NCBI GenBank assembly: GCA_002085155.1
Contig: NASX01000015.1
Coordinates: 1 to 52,247, forward strand
DNA: 52,247 nucleotides
From: Sorangiineae bacterium NIC37A_2
GTDB lineage: Bacteria; Myxococcota_A; Polyangia; Polyangiales; Polyangiaceae
Direction of reading: 5' to 3'
The translations under genes and the position numbers were made by a program. Positions 1 through 7,922 of this stretch are shown in pieces. Numbering within the stretch: position 1 is the first letter of the stretch; each line of letters starts with the position of its first letter. Under the pieces are notes generated by a model, which was given only the letters and a program-made list of their open reading frames with translations, searched no databases and was not told the DNA's origin.

Positions 1-1
1 C

Positions 2-135
2 GGAGGCCGGGGGGTAGGGTGGATTCGAGCAGAGCGCGCGCGGTGGGCGCGGAGGCCGGGGGGTAGGGTGGATTCGAGCAGAGCGCGCGCGGTGGGCGCG
101 GCGCGCCGGGTGTAGGGTGGAGCAGTGGAGCGGGC
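2..135. repeat. GC-rich minisatellite, 49-bp unit (locus A)
   Basis: Two identical 49-bp units (2-50 and 51-99) start GGAGGCCGGGGGGTAGGGTG and end GAGCGCGCGCGGTGGGCGC; a shorter diverged third copy follows to about 135. The unit aligns, with small gaps, to the 41-43 bp units at 18001-18169, so both loci carry the same repeat family. It may begin left of the window. No protein-coding signal is seen. Confidence 0.9.
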
Positions 136-148
136 GTGGCTCTTGGGG

Positions 149-197
149 CGGGAGGGAAGGGGAGCGCGCGCGGGGGCGTAGAAATGGGTTTGTGGGT
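149..197. repeat. Dispersed intergenic segment shared with 17941-17986
   Basis: The block reads roughly GGGAGGGAAGGGGAGCGCG then GGGGCGTAGAAATGGGTTTG. A near-identical block lies at 17941-17986, and its first half recurs near 18218. It flanks the minisatellite at both loci, so it looks like part of the same composite repeat. Function unknown. Confidence 0.75.
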
Positions 198-260
198 GGC
201 GTGTCCAGCGCGCGCGGCCGGGCGACGGCGGGAGGTCCGTGCTAGAATGAACCTCTTCCC

Positions 261-575
261 ATGAGCCTCGCTCAGCTCGAATCTTTCGTGGCCGTCGCCG
301 AAGAGGAACACCTCACGCGCGCCGCGCGCCGGCTCCATATTTCCCAGCCGCCGCTCACTCGCCAAATCCGCGAGCTCGAGAATGAGCTCGGCGTTCCTCT
401 CTTCGAGCGCACCCCGAAGGGGATGAAGCTGCTTCCGAGCGGGGCTGAGCTTCTCGAGCGAGCGCGGGAGATTCTGCGGCTGGTCGAGGAGGCGCGCGGC
501 GCATTTTTGGCGGGGCGCTCGGAGGGAGCCCGGGCGCAGTTGAGGCGCGCCGCTCGAGACGATGAGCTCAGCTGA
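261..575 (+). pseudogene. Truncated LysR-family regulator (HTH domain only)
   Basis: The 104 residues match the N-terminal winged-helix domain of LysR-type regulators: a start typical of the family (LAQLESFVAVAEEEHLTRAA), the recognition region SQPPLTRQIRELENELG and the PLFERT turn, then the linker helix to about residue 85. LysR proteins are normally about 300 residues with a periplasmic-binding-like effector domain; none is present here or downstream. The frame stops (TGA at 573-575) inside repeat copy 1, so replacement of the 3' end by the repeat or a deletion is likely. A -10-like TAGAAT lies at 243-248. It could still make a short DNA-binding protein, but I favour a gene remnant. Confidence 0.8.
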
Positions 576-625
576 AGGCTCGGCTGGACTCAGGCTCCTG
601 TGATGGACCGGGGCCAGAAAAACGA
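565..625 (+). repeat. Dispersed GATGGACCGGGGCC element, copy 1
   Basis: GAGCTCAGCTGAAGGCTCGG, a 15-20 bp variable part, then GTGATGGACCGGGGCCAGAA and an A-rich, purine-rich tail. Four more copies in the same orientation start near 12331, 18298, 25127 and 33876. The 5' part overlaps the stop codon of the truncated LysR frame. GGCTCGG can pair imperfectly with CCGGGGCC, so a transcript could form a stem-loop. Confidence 0.85.
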
Positions 626-779
626 GAGCGAAGACGGACGCGCGTGGCTGACGGAAGGGCTCGGCGAGCCACTTTGCCGGGGAGCCGCTGTGCGAAGCAC
701 GAACGTCTCACGGAGGGCGGGGGAGCGCTCTCTCAAATGGTTCGGCCTGTGCCGGGCGGCGTGGTAAGAGAGGCGCCTT

Positions 780-1403
780 ATGTTTACGGGTCTGGTCCTC
801 GGGACAGGCGAGCTCGTCCTTCGCGAAAAGTTAGAGACAGGTGAGAGAATCGGCATCAAACATCCCCTCGGCGAGCTCGAGCTCGGGGAGTCGATCGCCG
901 TGTCGGGCGCTTGTTTGACGGTGACCGGGGAAGAGGTGAACGGCTCCGAGCGCGTATTTTTTGCGGATGTGTCGCCGGAGACCTTTGCGCGGACGACGCT
1001 CGGCGATCTTGGGATCGGGGCGCGGGTAAACCTCGAGCGGTCTCTGCGCGCGAGCGATCGGCTCGGCGGACATATCGTTACGGGGCACGTCGACGCTGTC
1101 GGGACCGTCGAGAGCGTGCGCGACCTCGGCGCAGAGATGACCGAGCTCAAGATTCGCTTGCCGAGGGAGCTCGGGCCGCTCGTTGCCGAGAAGGGATCGC
1201 TTGCGATCGCGGGCGTCTCGCTCACCGTGAATTCGGTCACGGACGATGAGCGCGGTACGGTGGCTGGCTTTCTGATCATCCCTCATACGAAATCCATCAC
1301 GACGCTCGGCGAGCTCTCCGCCGGAAGCCGGGTGAATCTCGAGGTCGATTTGCTCGCCCGCTATGTGGCGCGCCTCGCGCTCGGGCGTTCAGACAAGAGC
1401 TGA
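780..1403 (+). CDS. ribE: Riboflavin synthase, alpha subunit
   Basis: Converts two 6,7-dimethyl-8-ribityllumazines into riboflavin and a pyrimidinedione, the last step of riboflavin synthesis, in the cytoplasm. The 207 residues show the two-fold lumazine-binding barrel: N-terminal MFTG, SGACLTV (about 42-48), NLERS, then GHIVTGHVD (about 97-105), the second-barrel motif GVSLTVN (about 144-150), IPHT and NLEVD..ARYV near the end. Length is normal. ATG at 780 follows GAGAGGCGCC and gives the family-typical start. No FMN riboswitch pattern is visible upstream. The other riboflavin genes resume at 3398, separated by a reversed GH3 gene. High confidence. Confidence 0.96.
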   Translation: MFTGLVLGTGELVLREKLETGERIGIKHPLGELELGESIAVSGACLTVTGEEVNGSERVFFADVSPETFARTTLGDLGIGARVNLERSLRASDRLGGHIVTGHVDAVGTVESVRDLGAEMTELKIRLPRELGPLVAEKGSLAIAGVSLTVNSVTDDERGTVAGFLIIPHTKSITTLGELSAGSRVNLEVDLLARYVARLALGRSDKS

Positions 1404-1471
1404 GCCAGGGCGGGCCGCCTCGCGGGGTTCCCTCAAGAGAGCATGGGGAGAGCGCGGCTCCGCCTGTGTGC

Positions 1472-3121
1472 TCAGTTCCCGATGAGCTGACGGAGGCGGT
1501 CCTTCTGGGCGTCGCTCAAGATGCGCGGGAACTTGGCTTGGACGTTGTTCAGCGCTCCCTCGCCCATGAAGCGCTGGATGGTGCCCTTCGGCATCGGCGT
1601 GAAGCGGGCGCGCAGAATCGCCGCGTCATTGATTCGGTGTTCGCGGTAGACGCGATTGACCTTGCAGAGGCCCTCATCGAAAGCTTCGGCGAACGCTTCG
1701 ACGGGGAAATCCGGGACGTCGTCTTCGAACTCGGCGAAAAGGTTGTACTGGCTCTTGGCGGTACCGTTCACGCCGACGTCCGCTCCGCAGGTGTAGTCGC
1801 GGGTCGTGCGCGGGAATTTCTTGAGCGCGTACTCGAAGGCTTCCTGGATCTCGACGTGGGTCGTGAGCTCCTGGGTCGTGGAGAGGCAGCCGGAGAGCCG
1901 TCCGGCGAACTCCATGCGGTGCGGCCAGAGGGTCGGGAAACGCACGATGTCGCCGAGCCGGTACGCTGAAAGGCCGCTCACGGTCGACACGTAGAGGACG
2001 TAGTTTTGGTTTTGCTCGACCTCGTGCAGCGCGTAGCGGCGCGGGGAGTCGGTGGTGCCGTAGTCTTCGAGCTTCACGAACTCAAAGAAGACGCCGCGAT
2101 CGGGGATCATGCGCATGCCGGGCTCACCGGTGAAGTCGGTGCAAGCGTAGAGGCCGCCTTCGGTAGCGTTGTAGGTGTCGACGAGGCGGAAGTTCGGGTT
2201 GCCGATGCGCTCGCGGATGACGCCGATGTACGGACCCGCGGCGACGCCGCCGCCAAAACCGACGCGCAGGTTCGGCCAGACCTCTTGGACGGTGTTGCCG
2301 GGGAGGCCGCGCTTCTTCGCCTCTGCGAGGACTTTGTCGAAGAGGAGCGAGAACCAACAGGTGGTCCCGGCGATGCCGCAGATGTCGTAATCGAAGTATT
2401 CGGCGGCGATCTTCTCGAGCTTGGTGTTGATGTCCGGCTCGAGCTTGATGGGGCCGCGGGGGAGCTGGAGCGGCTGCGCAATGAGGGGCATGTGCACGCT
2501 CATGATCGCGGGATTATTGCTGACGATGACCGGACCTTGGTGTTTGAAGTTCGGGGGCGGCAGGATCGCGATCTGGTAACCGCTGGTAAAGGCGAGGTCC
2601 CGGTGAGCAACGACGTAGCGCTGAGCCGCGTCAGCGCTCGCTTTCTTGGTGAGCTCGATCTGCTGCAGCGTGATCGGCAGGAATTTCGAGCGACCGCCGG
2701 TGGAGCTTCCAGAGCTGTTTCCGAAGTAGGTGACGCCCCCCTTCACGAGCACGTCGTGCTCGCCGAGCATCATGCGCTCGATGTAAGGGAAATAGGAGTC
2801 GTAGTCCGCGAGGGGGACGTTCCGTTTCCACTGCTCGTAGGAGTAAGTTCGGTCGAGGCCGTGTTTGCGCCCGTACTCGCTCGGACCATTGGCCGCTGCG
2901 ACGAGGCGCATCATCTCGAGCTGCGTCTCTTCGAGGTGCACGAGCGCCCGATCCCAGCTCCGCATCCGGAGCTCTGCGAGGGACCAGAAGGCCGCGCCGA
3001 CGACGCCCGGGTAGGGGGGCTTCTTGAGCTTTTTCTGCGCGGAGCGGACGTTGGCACTCAGGGTCATGGGTGGGCGGACTTTTTTCGAGAGGTCCGAGTC
3101 CGTCAAGAACTTTCGCCGCAT
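1472..3121 (-). CDS. GH3 (auxin-responsive promoter) family protein
   Basis: About 549 residues similar to the bacterial branch of the GH3 family, acyl-acid amido synthetases of the adenylating (ANL) superfamily; plant members conjugate hormones to amino acids. The ATP/AMP-binding loop is clear (FGNSSGSSTGGRSKFLPIT, about residues 135-153), and later motifs include NATEGG (about 320-325) and YRLGDIVRF (about 388-396). The bacterial substrate is unknown. The start is uncertain: ATG at 3121 or ATG at 3067, neither with a good ribosome-binding site. It lies convergent to ribE and divergent from ribBA, so it splits an otherwise typical riboflavin gene order. No reason to think it works in riboflavin synthesis. 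Confidence 0.85.
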   Translation of the reverse strand: MRRKFLTDSDLSKKVRPPMTLSANVRSAQKKLKKPPYPGVVGAAFWSLAELRMRSWDRALVHLEETQLEMMRLVAAANGPSEYGRKHGLDRTYSYEQWKRNVPLADYDSYFPYIERMMLGEHDVLVKGGVTYFGNSSGSSTGGRSKFLPITLQQIELTKKASADAAQRYVVAHRDLAFTSGYQIAILPPPNFKHQGPVIVSNNPAIMSVHMPLIAQPLQLPRGPIKLEPDINTKLEKIAAEYFDYDICGIAGTTCWFSLLFDKVLAEAKKRGLPGNTVQEVWPNLRVGFGGGVAAGPYIGVIRERIGNPNFRLVDTYNATEGGLYACTDFTGEPGMRMIPDRGVFFEFVKLEDYGTTDSPRRYALHEVEQNQNYVLYVSTVSGLSAYRLGDIVRFPTLWPHRMEFAGRLSGCLSTTQELTTHVEIQEAFEYALKKFPRTTRDYTCGADVGVNGTAKSQYNLFAEFEDDVPDFPVEAFAEAFDEGLCKVNRVYREHRINDAAILRARFTPMPKGTIQRFMGEGALNNVQAKFPRILSDAQKDRLRQLIGN

Positions 3122-3397
3122 AAGGAGGCTCGACTGGGCGCAGTGAGCCTCGTTTGGGCGGTGACACTGGACTCTGCTGCCCTCACGAGCACCTCTGATG
3201 CACCTGGATTGGCCCGGGCGCGCCGCCTGGACGCAAAGACCTCGCGCTCACGATTCTCCCTGAACGTGGCCAGCATCGAAAGCCCGGAAAGAGGCCAGTT
3301 CGGGGCGAACAAGGCATGAGAGACGCGCGGAGGGCGCAGGGCGCGGAGGGCGAAGCCCTTGCCAAGCCCCGATTTGAGCGCCATGGAAGCGCGCAGC

Positions 3398-4600
3398 ATG
3401 AGCCGGGACGAGCCGACGCGCTTAGATATCACCCCAGAACATCTCAAGAACGTTCAGGCGGCGATCGACGATATCCGCGCCGGCAAGATGGTCATCTTGG
3501 TCGACGATGAAGATCGCGAGAACGAAGGGGACTTGTGCCTCGCCGCCGATCGCGTCACCCCCGAAGCGATCAACTTCATGGCGCTCTACGGGCGCGGGCT
3601 GATCTGCGTGACCATGACCGAAAAGCAGATCGAACAGCTCGATCTGCCGCTCATGACCGCGCCGGGCCGGGCTGGACCGCCCCTCGGGACGGCTTTTACG
3701 GTGAGCATTGAAGCGCGTCACGGCGTCACCACGGGCATCAGCGCCAAAGATCGCGCCCACACGATCCGGACGGCGATCCGCCCCGACGCGCGTCCCTCCG
3801 ACCTTGTCGTGCCGGGTCACGTGTTCCCGCTCAAGGCGAAACGGGGCGGGGTGCTGGTGCGAGCTGGCCAAACGGAGGGCTCCGTCGACCTTGCTATGCT
3901 CGCGGGCCTGACTCCGGCGGGAGTGATCTGTGAGATCGTGCGCGACGACGGGAACATGGCGCGCATGCCCGATCTCGAGGAGTTTGCGAAGATTCATGGC
4001 CTGCGCCTTCTGACGATCGCAGATCTGATTTCGTACCGCCTGCAGACGGAGACCTTCGTCACGCGGAGAGAGGAAACCGAGATCGAGCTCGACGAAACGA
4101 AGAGCTCCTGGCGCCTCATCAACTACGAAGCGACCCTCGACGATCAGCCGATTTTGGCCTTCGTGAAGGGCGACGTGAGCGGCGGCGGCTCGGTGCTGTG
4201 TCGGATGCACCGCGGTTCGATCCTCGGAGACATCTTCTCCTCGACCGCGAGCGAAGGACGGCGCAGCCTCGTCGAGTCGATGCGCGCCATTGAGGCGGAA
4301 GGGCGCGGGGTCATCGTCTATCTCCCGCCGCGCGGAGAGGTATCGCTCGAGCTCGCCCAGCGTCAGAAGGGCCCCCAGAAGCCTCAAGGCGAGGGCGAGC
4401 GCCCGCCAGGCACGCTCCGCGAGTATGGTCTCGGCGCCCAGGTGCTTCGGGACCTCGGGCTCCACGAGGTGCGCCTGCTCACGAACAACCCCCGCAAGAT
4501 CGCGGGCATCCGCGGCTACGGACTGTCGATCGAGAGTGTCCCCTTGGGTGGGGCGCCGGAGATCGTTGTCCCCGACGCGGGAGCAGTTCAGGCGGGCTGA
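3398..4600 (+). CDS. ribBA: DHBP synthase fused to a degenerate GTP cyclohydrolase II domain (RibBX type)
   Basis: The N-terminal ~200 residues are 3,4-dihydroxy-2-butanone-4-phosphate synthase, which supplies the four-carbon unit for lumazine: [31 protein letters not shown] and the active-site stretch EIVRDDG are intact. The C-terminal half aligns with GTP cyclohydrolase II, but where active enzymes have CLTGD..GS..CDCG it reads [13 protein letters not shown], losing all three zinc-binding cysteines; RGIGL is also replaced. The terminal [11 protein letters not shown] is kept. So the first half should be active and the second should not. ATG at 3398 is preferred (GGAAG 13 bp upstream); ATG 3383 and TTG 3359 are possible. 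Followed by ribH after 59 bp. Confidence 0.93.
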   Translation: MSRDEPTRLDITPEHLKNVQAAIDDIRAGKMVILVDDEDRENEGDLCLAADRVTPEAINFMALYGRGLICVTMTEKQIEQLDLPLMTAPGRAGPPLGTAFTVSIEARHGVTTGISAKDRAHTIRTAIRPDARPSDLVVPGHVFPLKAKRGGVLVRAGQTEGSVDLAMLAGLTPAGVICEIVRDDGNMARMPDLEEFAKIHGLRLLTIADLISYRLQTETFVTRREETEIELDETKSSWRLINYEATLDDQPILAFVKGDVSGGGSVLCRMHRGSILGDIFSSTASEGRRSLVESMRAIEAEGRGVIVYLPPRGEVSLELAQRQKGPQKPQGEGERPPGTLREYGLGAQVLRDLGLHEVRLLTNNPRKIAGIRGYGLSIESVPLGGAPEIVVPDAGAVQAG

Positions 4601-4659
4601 CCGACAGAGCTCCGGGGCGGCTTGCGTCCCCAAGGGAGCTCGGGCAACGTGAAAGACAA

Positions 4660-5154
4660 ATGAGCCAAGAGCTGCCTCTGCTTATCGAAGGCGATCTCGT
4701 TCGATCGACCGGGAGCCGTTTCGCCATCGTCGCGACCCGTTTCAATGAGCTGGTCGTGGACCAGTTGCTCGATGGAGCTCTGTCGGCGTTCGCGCGCCAC
4801 GGGGTCGCTCGCGCAGACGTCTTGGTCGTGCGCGTTCCGGGCGCCTTTGAGCTGTCTCCTGCGTGTCTTCGGCTGTGCCAGAGCGGAAAGTTCGACGCGG
4901 TGGTCGCGCTCGGTTGCGTGATTCGCGGCGCCACAGCCCATTTTGACTACGTCGCCGGAGAAGCGGCGCGTGGTGTCGCCCATGCGGGTTCGGTCACCGG
5001 TGTCCCCGCCATCTTCGGTGTACTCACCACGGACACTCTCGAACAAGCCTTCGATCGAGCGGGAGCGAAGGCTGGGAACAAAGGCGCCGAGGCGGCAGTC
5101 ACCGCCCTCGAGATGGCCAGCTTGAGTCGGAAGTTGAAGAGCCATGGGCTCTGA
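4660..5154 (+). CDS. ribH: 6,7-dimethyl-8-ribityllumazine synthase
   Basis: Condenses 5-amino-6-ribitylamino-uracil with 3,4-dihydroxy-2-butanone-4-phosphate to the lumazine used by ribE. The 164 residues carry the family landmarks: RFNE (about 27-30), VPGAFEL (about 59-65), LGCVIRGATAHFDYV (about 84-98, with the catalytic His) and TDTLEQA...AGNKGAEAA near the C-terminus. Usual length. It sits between ribBA and nusB, and its last 11 bp overlap the nusB start, so these genes are probably co-transcribed and translationally coupled. Confidence 0.96.
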   Translation: MSQELPLLIEGDLVRSTGSRFAIVATRFNELVVDQLLDGALSAFARHGVARADVLVVRVPGAFELSPACLRLCQSGKFDAVVALGCVIRGATAHFDYVAGEAARGVAHAGSVTGVPAIFGVLTTDTLEQAFDRAGAKAGNKGAEAAVTALEMASLSRKLKSHGL

Positions 5155-5584
5155 GAGCGATCGAACCAATGCGCGTACCCTGGCGCGCGAAGCAGCGCTC
5201 CAGATGCTCTATGCCTTCGAGGCGGGGCCGAACTCCGTCGAACAGGTGATCGCAGCTTTTTGGCGCGAAACTCCGGCCGATCCCGAGGCCAAGGAGTACG
5301 CCGACGAGCTCGTGCGCGGCGTTGCGGGTGAGCTCTCCGAAATCGATGAAGCCGTGCGGTCAGCGAGTCAGAACTGGAGACTCGAGCGCATGGCGCGGGT
5401 CGATCGCAACGTGCTCCGGCTCGCGACCTTCGAGCTCAAGTCGGCTCAGATCCCGCGCTCGGTGGCGATCGACGAGGCGGTTTCGCTCGCCAAGAAGTTC
5501 GGCACGGAAGAGAGCGGCAAGTTCGTCAACGGTGTGCTCACCAAGGTCGCTGACGATCTCGGCCGCGTCGATCTGGATCGCTGA
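5144..5584 (+). CDS. nusB: Transcription antitermination factor NusB
   Basis: NusB binds boxA RNA with ribosomal protein S10 and supports antitermination of rRNA operons. The 146-residue helical protein shows ARTLAREAALQMLYAFE at the N-terminus, then RLERMARVDRNVLRLATFE (about 79-97), IPRSVAIDEAVSLAKKF and FVNGVLTKV, all family hallmarks. ATG at 5144 lies inside ribH (11-bp overlap). ribH-nusB coupling is a widespread bacterial arrangement. Confidence 0.96.
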   Translation: MGSESDRTNARTLAREAALQMLYAFEAGPNSVEQVIAAFWRETPADPEAKEYADELVRGVAGELSEIDEAVRSASQNWRLERMARVDRNVLRLATFELKSAQIPRSVAIDEAVSLAKKFGTEESGKFVNGVLTKVADDLGRVDLDR

Positions 5585-5595
5585 GAGGAGGTCCG

Positions 5596-6123
5596 GTGGA
5601 GATTCGCTTCATCGCGCCGGAGCTTCGAGTCCTCGATCTCGTCACGCAGGAGCTCCTGATCCTTCCTCTCTTCGAAGACGAAAGGCCGCCGACCGGAGCT
5701 GTCGGGCTCATCGACTATCGCCTCGCGGGCCATCTGTCCGCGGGCATCGTGAGCGGCGAGATCCGAGGCAACTTGCTCGAAGCACAGGTCCTGCCCGGAC
5801 GACCGAAGACGGGTTTTGAGCAGATCTTGATCATCGGAGCGGGCGCTCGCAGCGACTTCAGCCCCCAGATCTTCTCTCACGTCGTGCAGCGTATGCTCGA
5901 CGGCGCGGTCGAACTTGGAGCCCGCAGAGCCATCGTTGAGCTCCCTGGCCGCGCTCTGGAGCTCATCGAGCCGGAGCTGGCCCTCGAGCTCTTGGTAGAG
6001 CTCGGCCGCGACAAGGACCGCATCGACACCTGGACCCTGCTCGAGCCCGCCCCTGCCCAGAAGCGCATGAGTGGTGCAGGCCAGAGCGCCCCCTCGCGCC
6101 GCTGGGGCGTGCGGGCAGAGTGA
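5596..6123 (+). CDS. Stand-alone M17 leucyl aminopeptidase N-terminal-domain-like protein
   Basis: The 175 residues resemble the macro-like N-terminal domain of M17 leucyl aminopeptidases (ELLILPLFEDERPP, GLIDYRLAGHLS, then a central LIIGAG strand), but the metal-binding catalytic domain is absent and the frame ends with a short Ser/Arg tail. No active-site motif is visible, so a peptidase call would be wrong; a binding or regulatory role is possible. GTG at 5596 is backed by GAGAGGAGG 5-13 bp upstream. Only 11 bp separate it from nusB, so it is probably in the same transcript. Moderate confidence in the domain, none in function. Confidence 0.65.
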   Translation: MEIRFIAPELRVLDLVTQELLILPLFEDERPPTGAVGLIDYRLAGHLSAGIVSGEIRGNLLEAQVLPGRPKTGFEQILIIGAGARSDFSPQIFSHVVQRMLDGAVELGARRAIVELPGRALELIEPELALELLVELGRDKDRIDTWTLLEPAPAQKRMSGAGQSAPSRRWGVRAE

Positions 6124-6127
6124 GACC

Positions 6128-6862
6128 TTACTTCTTCGCTCTCTTCTCGCTCAGCGACTTCTCGATGACCTTCTTGGCTTGTTCGTCGGGTTCGACGATG
6201 AAGCCCGCGAGTTTCACGCTACCATCGTGGATCTCGTCGTACTCGAAGGTCACGCCGGGGTAGAAGCCGCGGGCGTAGAGGCCATCAGGGCCGAGCTCGG
6301 GGAGCTTCTCCTCGCGCGGGGGCTTACCGTATTCCTCTTCGGCGATGTGCTTGAAGAGGCCGATCATGATCTTGGGCGGGACGCCGCCTTTGAAGGTCCC
6401 GTAATAGCGAGGCTCCTTGAGATCGTAGCCGCGCACTTCGCGGTCGCGGCGGTGCACATGAATCCCTGTGAGGACTGAATCTTCGAAGGTGAGCTCGAAG
6501 CCGTGGTCGATGTACGCGCAGCGTTTCTTTTCGACCACGCCTGACGGGGTGGTTTCTCTTTCGATCTTCTCGGCGGCGCAGGGTGCTTCGAGACGTTTTT
6601 GGATCACCTCTTCGAACGCGCCGAAGAAGAGCGACCCGATTCCTTTGCCCGGTGTGACCCAAAGCTCGGGGCCGATCAGCTCCATGGAGCCTTTCGGAGC
6701 ACCCGGCGGAGCGGGTGCGTCTTTGGCTTGAGGTTCCGTCGGCTTCTCCGCGGAGGGGTCGGTGGCGGGCTTTTCCGACGCGCGGGACGCGGGCTCAGCC
6801 TTTTCGCGGCAGGACAGGGGGAGAGCCAAGAGGAGGAGCGGTGCGAGGCGCGAGAGTGTCAT
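6128..6862 (-). CDS. Predicted lipoprotein of unknown function
   Basis: The frame is open further upstream, but ATG at 6862 gives a classic lipoprotein signal: a short basic start, a leucine-rich core and the lipobox LALPLSC (Cys18). A 45-residue Ala/Pro/Glu-rich linker follows, then a ~180-residue globular domain with alternating strands (FELTFEDSVLTGIHV, VTFEYDEIHDGSVKLAGF) and a Lys-rich end. I do not recognise the domain. It faces nusB convergently with 4 bp between stops and is divergent from the ArsA-like gene, sharing a ~58-bp promoter region. Confidence 0.75.
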   Translation of the reverse strand: MTLSRLAPLLLLALPLSCREKAEPASRASEKPATDPSAEKPTEPQAKDAPAPPGAPKGSMELIGPELWVTPGKGIGSLFFGAFEEVIQKRLEAPCAAEKIERETTPSGVVEKKRCAYIDHGFELTFEDSVLTGIHVHRRDREVRGYDLKEPRYYGTFKGGVPPKIMIGLFKHIAEEEYGKPPREEKLPELGPDGLYARGFYPGVTFEYDEIHDGSVKLAGFIVEPDEQAKKVIEKSLSEKRAKK

Positions 6863-6920
6863 GGTCGTCGAGGCTCTGCTAAGGACAGTCCGGAGCGGCG
6901 GCGCGAGAGCACCGGGACTA

Positions 6921-7835
6921 ATGCACGAGCTCATACGTCTTAGATTCGTTTTTGTGACTGGCAAGGGAGGGGTCGGGAAGAGCACGGTCGCAGCCGCGCT
7001 CGCCGCCTTCGCCGCGAGCCAGGGCAAGCGCGTGCTGCTCGTCTCCGCGCAGGGCAACCGGGCGCCGGGCTTCTTGTTCAATACGGAAGTTGGGTCGCAG
7101 CCGACTGTCGTCGCTCGTGGGCTCTCCGCGATCATCATCGATCCGGAAGAGGCGCTCCGAGAATACGCGGAGGACGCCATGGGCAGTCGACTCCTCGCCT
7201 CGGCGATCTTAGGACCCCAAATCGCTCGCGGGTTCCTGCGCGGTATTCCAGGGCTCTTGCCTTGGGCTTTGCTGGGAAAAGCCTGGTACGCGACGACCGA
7301 CGCAAAGGAGGGCCCGGGGCTCATCGGGGCTCCTTATGACCTCGTTGTGTTCGATGGATTCGCGACCGGAGACGGGACCGATCTCCTGCGAGTTCCGAAG
7401 ATCGTCGTCGAGATCGCGCCGCCGGGGCGGCTGCGGCGGGACGCAGAGAGCTGTTATGAGTTGCTGATGGATCCGCGGCGGAGCGCGGTCGTGCCGGTGA
7501 GTGTGCCGCGAGCGCTTGCGGCCTCCGAGGTCGTGGAGCTGTGCCAGGAAGTGAAGCAGGAGCTCGGATACCCCCTCGGCCCGATTGTCCTGAACCAGCA
7601 CCGTCCGGCGCTCCTCACGGACCTGGAGCGGGAGCAACTCCTTCAGGCGGGTCCTCCGGCGGAGGCGGCTCAGCGCGTCTTTTTTGAGCGGGCCGGACTC
7701 GAGGCGGCGGAAGAGCGGGCGCGCGAGCAGCTCAGAACGTTGAACCAGCCTATTTTGGCTCTTCCGGCCTGTTTCCCGGCGCCGCGCGGCTATGATGAGC
7801 TGCGAAACTTCGCACTGAGAGCGGAATTCTGCTGA
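6921..7835 (+). CDS. ArsA/GET3-family P-loop ATPase
   Basis: 304 residues from ATG 6921. FVFVTGKGGVGKSTVAAALA (about 9-28) is the deviant Walker A motif with signature lysine of the SIMIBI/ArsA class. The later VVFDGFATGDGTDLLRVP (about 142-159) corresponds to the ArsA switch segment that usually reads FDTAPTGHTLRLL. There is only one ATPase half and the metalloid-binding cysteines of ArsA are not seen, so arsenite export is not implied. In myxobacteria such ATPases often occur as unequal pairs; no partner is in this window. An upstream ATG at 6861 is in frame but overlaps the divergent gene's start. Confidence 0.8.
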   Translation: MHELIRLRFVFVTGKGGVGKSTVAAALAAFAASQGKRVLLVSAQGNRAPGFLFNTEVGSQPTVVARGLSAIIIDPEEALREYAEDAMGSRLLASAILGPQIARGFLRGIPGLLPWALLGKAWYATTDAKEGPGLIGAPYDLVVFDGFATGDGTDLLRVPKIVVEIAPPGRLRRDAESCYELLMDPRRSAVVPVSVPRALAASEVVELCQEVKQELGYPLGPIVLNQHRPALLTDLEREQLLQAGPPAEAAQRVFFERAGLEAAEERAREQLRTLNQPILALPACFPAPRGYDELRNFALRAEFC

Positions 7836-7922
7836 GCGGGAGACATCCGCAGGCAAGTTCTTCCTCTTCCAGGCGTGGTTTCGAGGGCGACAGGCGCTAT
7901 CGTTCGTCCGTCCGCCGTCGAT

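Noticed and set aside
1-260. CRISPR array in the tandem repeats
   Set aside because: Units are directly adjacent with no unique spacers and no cas genes are near.
575-780. FMN riboswitch upstream of ribE or ribBA
   Set aside because: The conserved RFN core could not be found in either leader.
602-844. ORF starting MADGRAR and MDRG-type short frames in dispersed elements
   Set aside because: The first codons are shared by the copies but the frames diverge at once, so the conserved part is better seen as DNA or RNA.
2006-3319. 437-residue plus-strand ORF opposite the GH3 gene
   Set aside because: Shadow of a well-supported minus-strand gene; composition and lack of motifs do not support coding.
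6921-7835. Arsenite-transporting ATPase annotation
   Set aside because: Only the ATPase fold is supported; metalloid-binding Cys and ArsB are missing.
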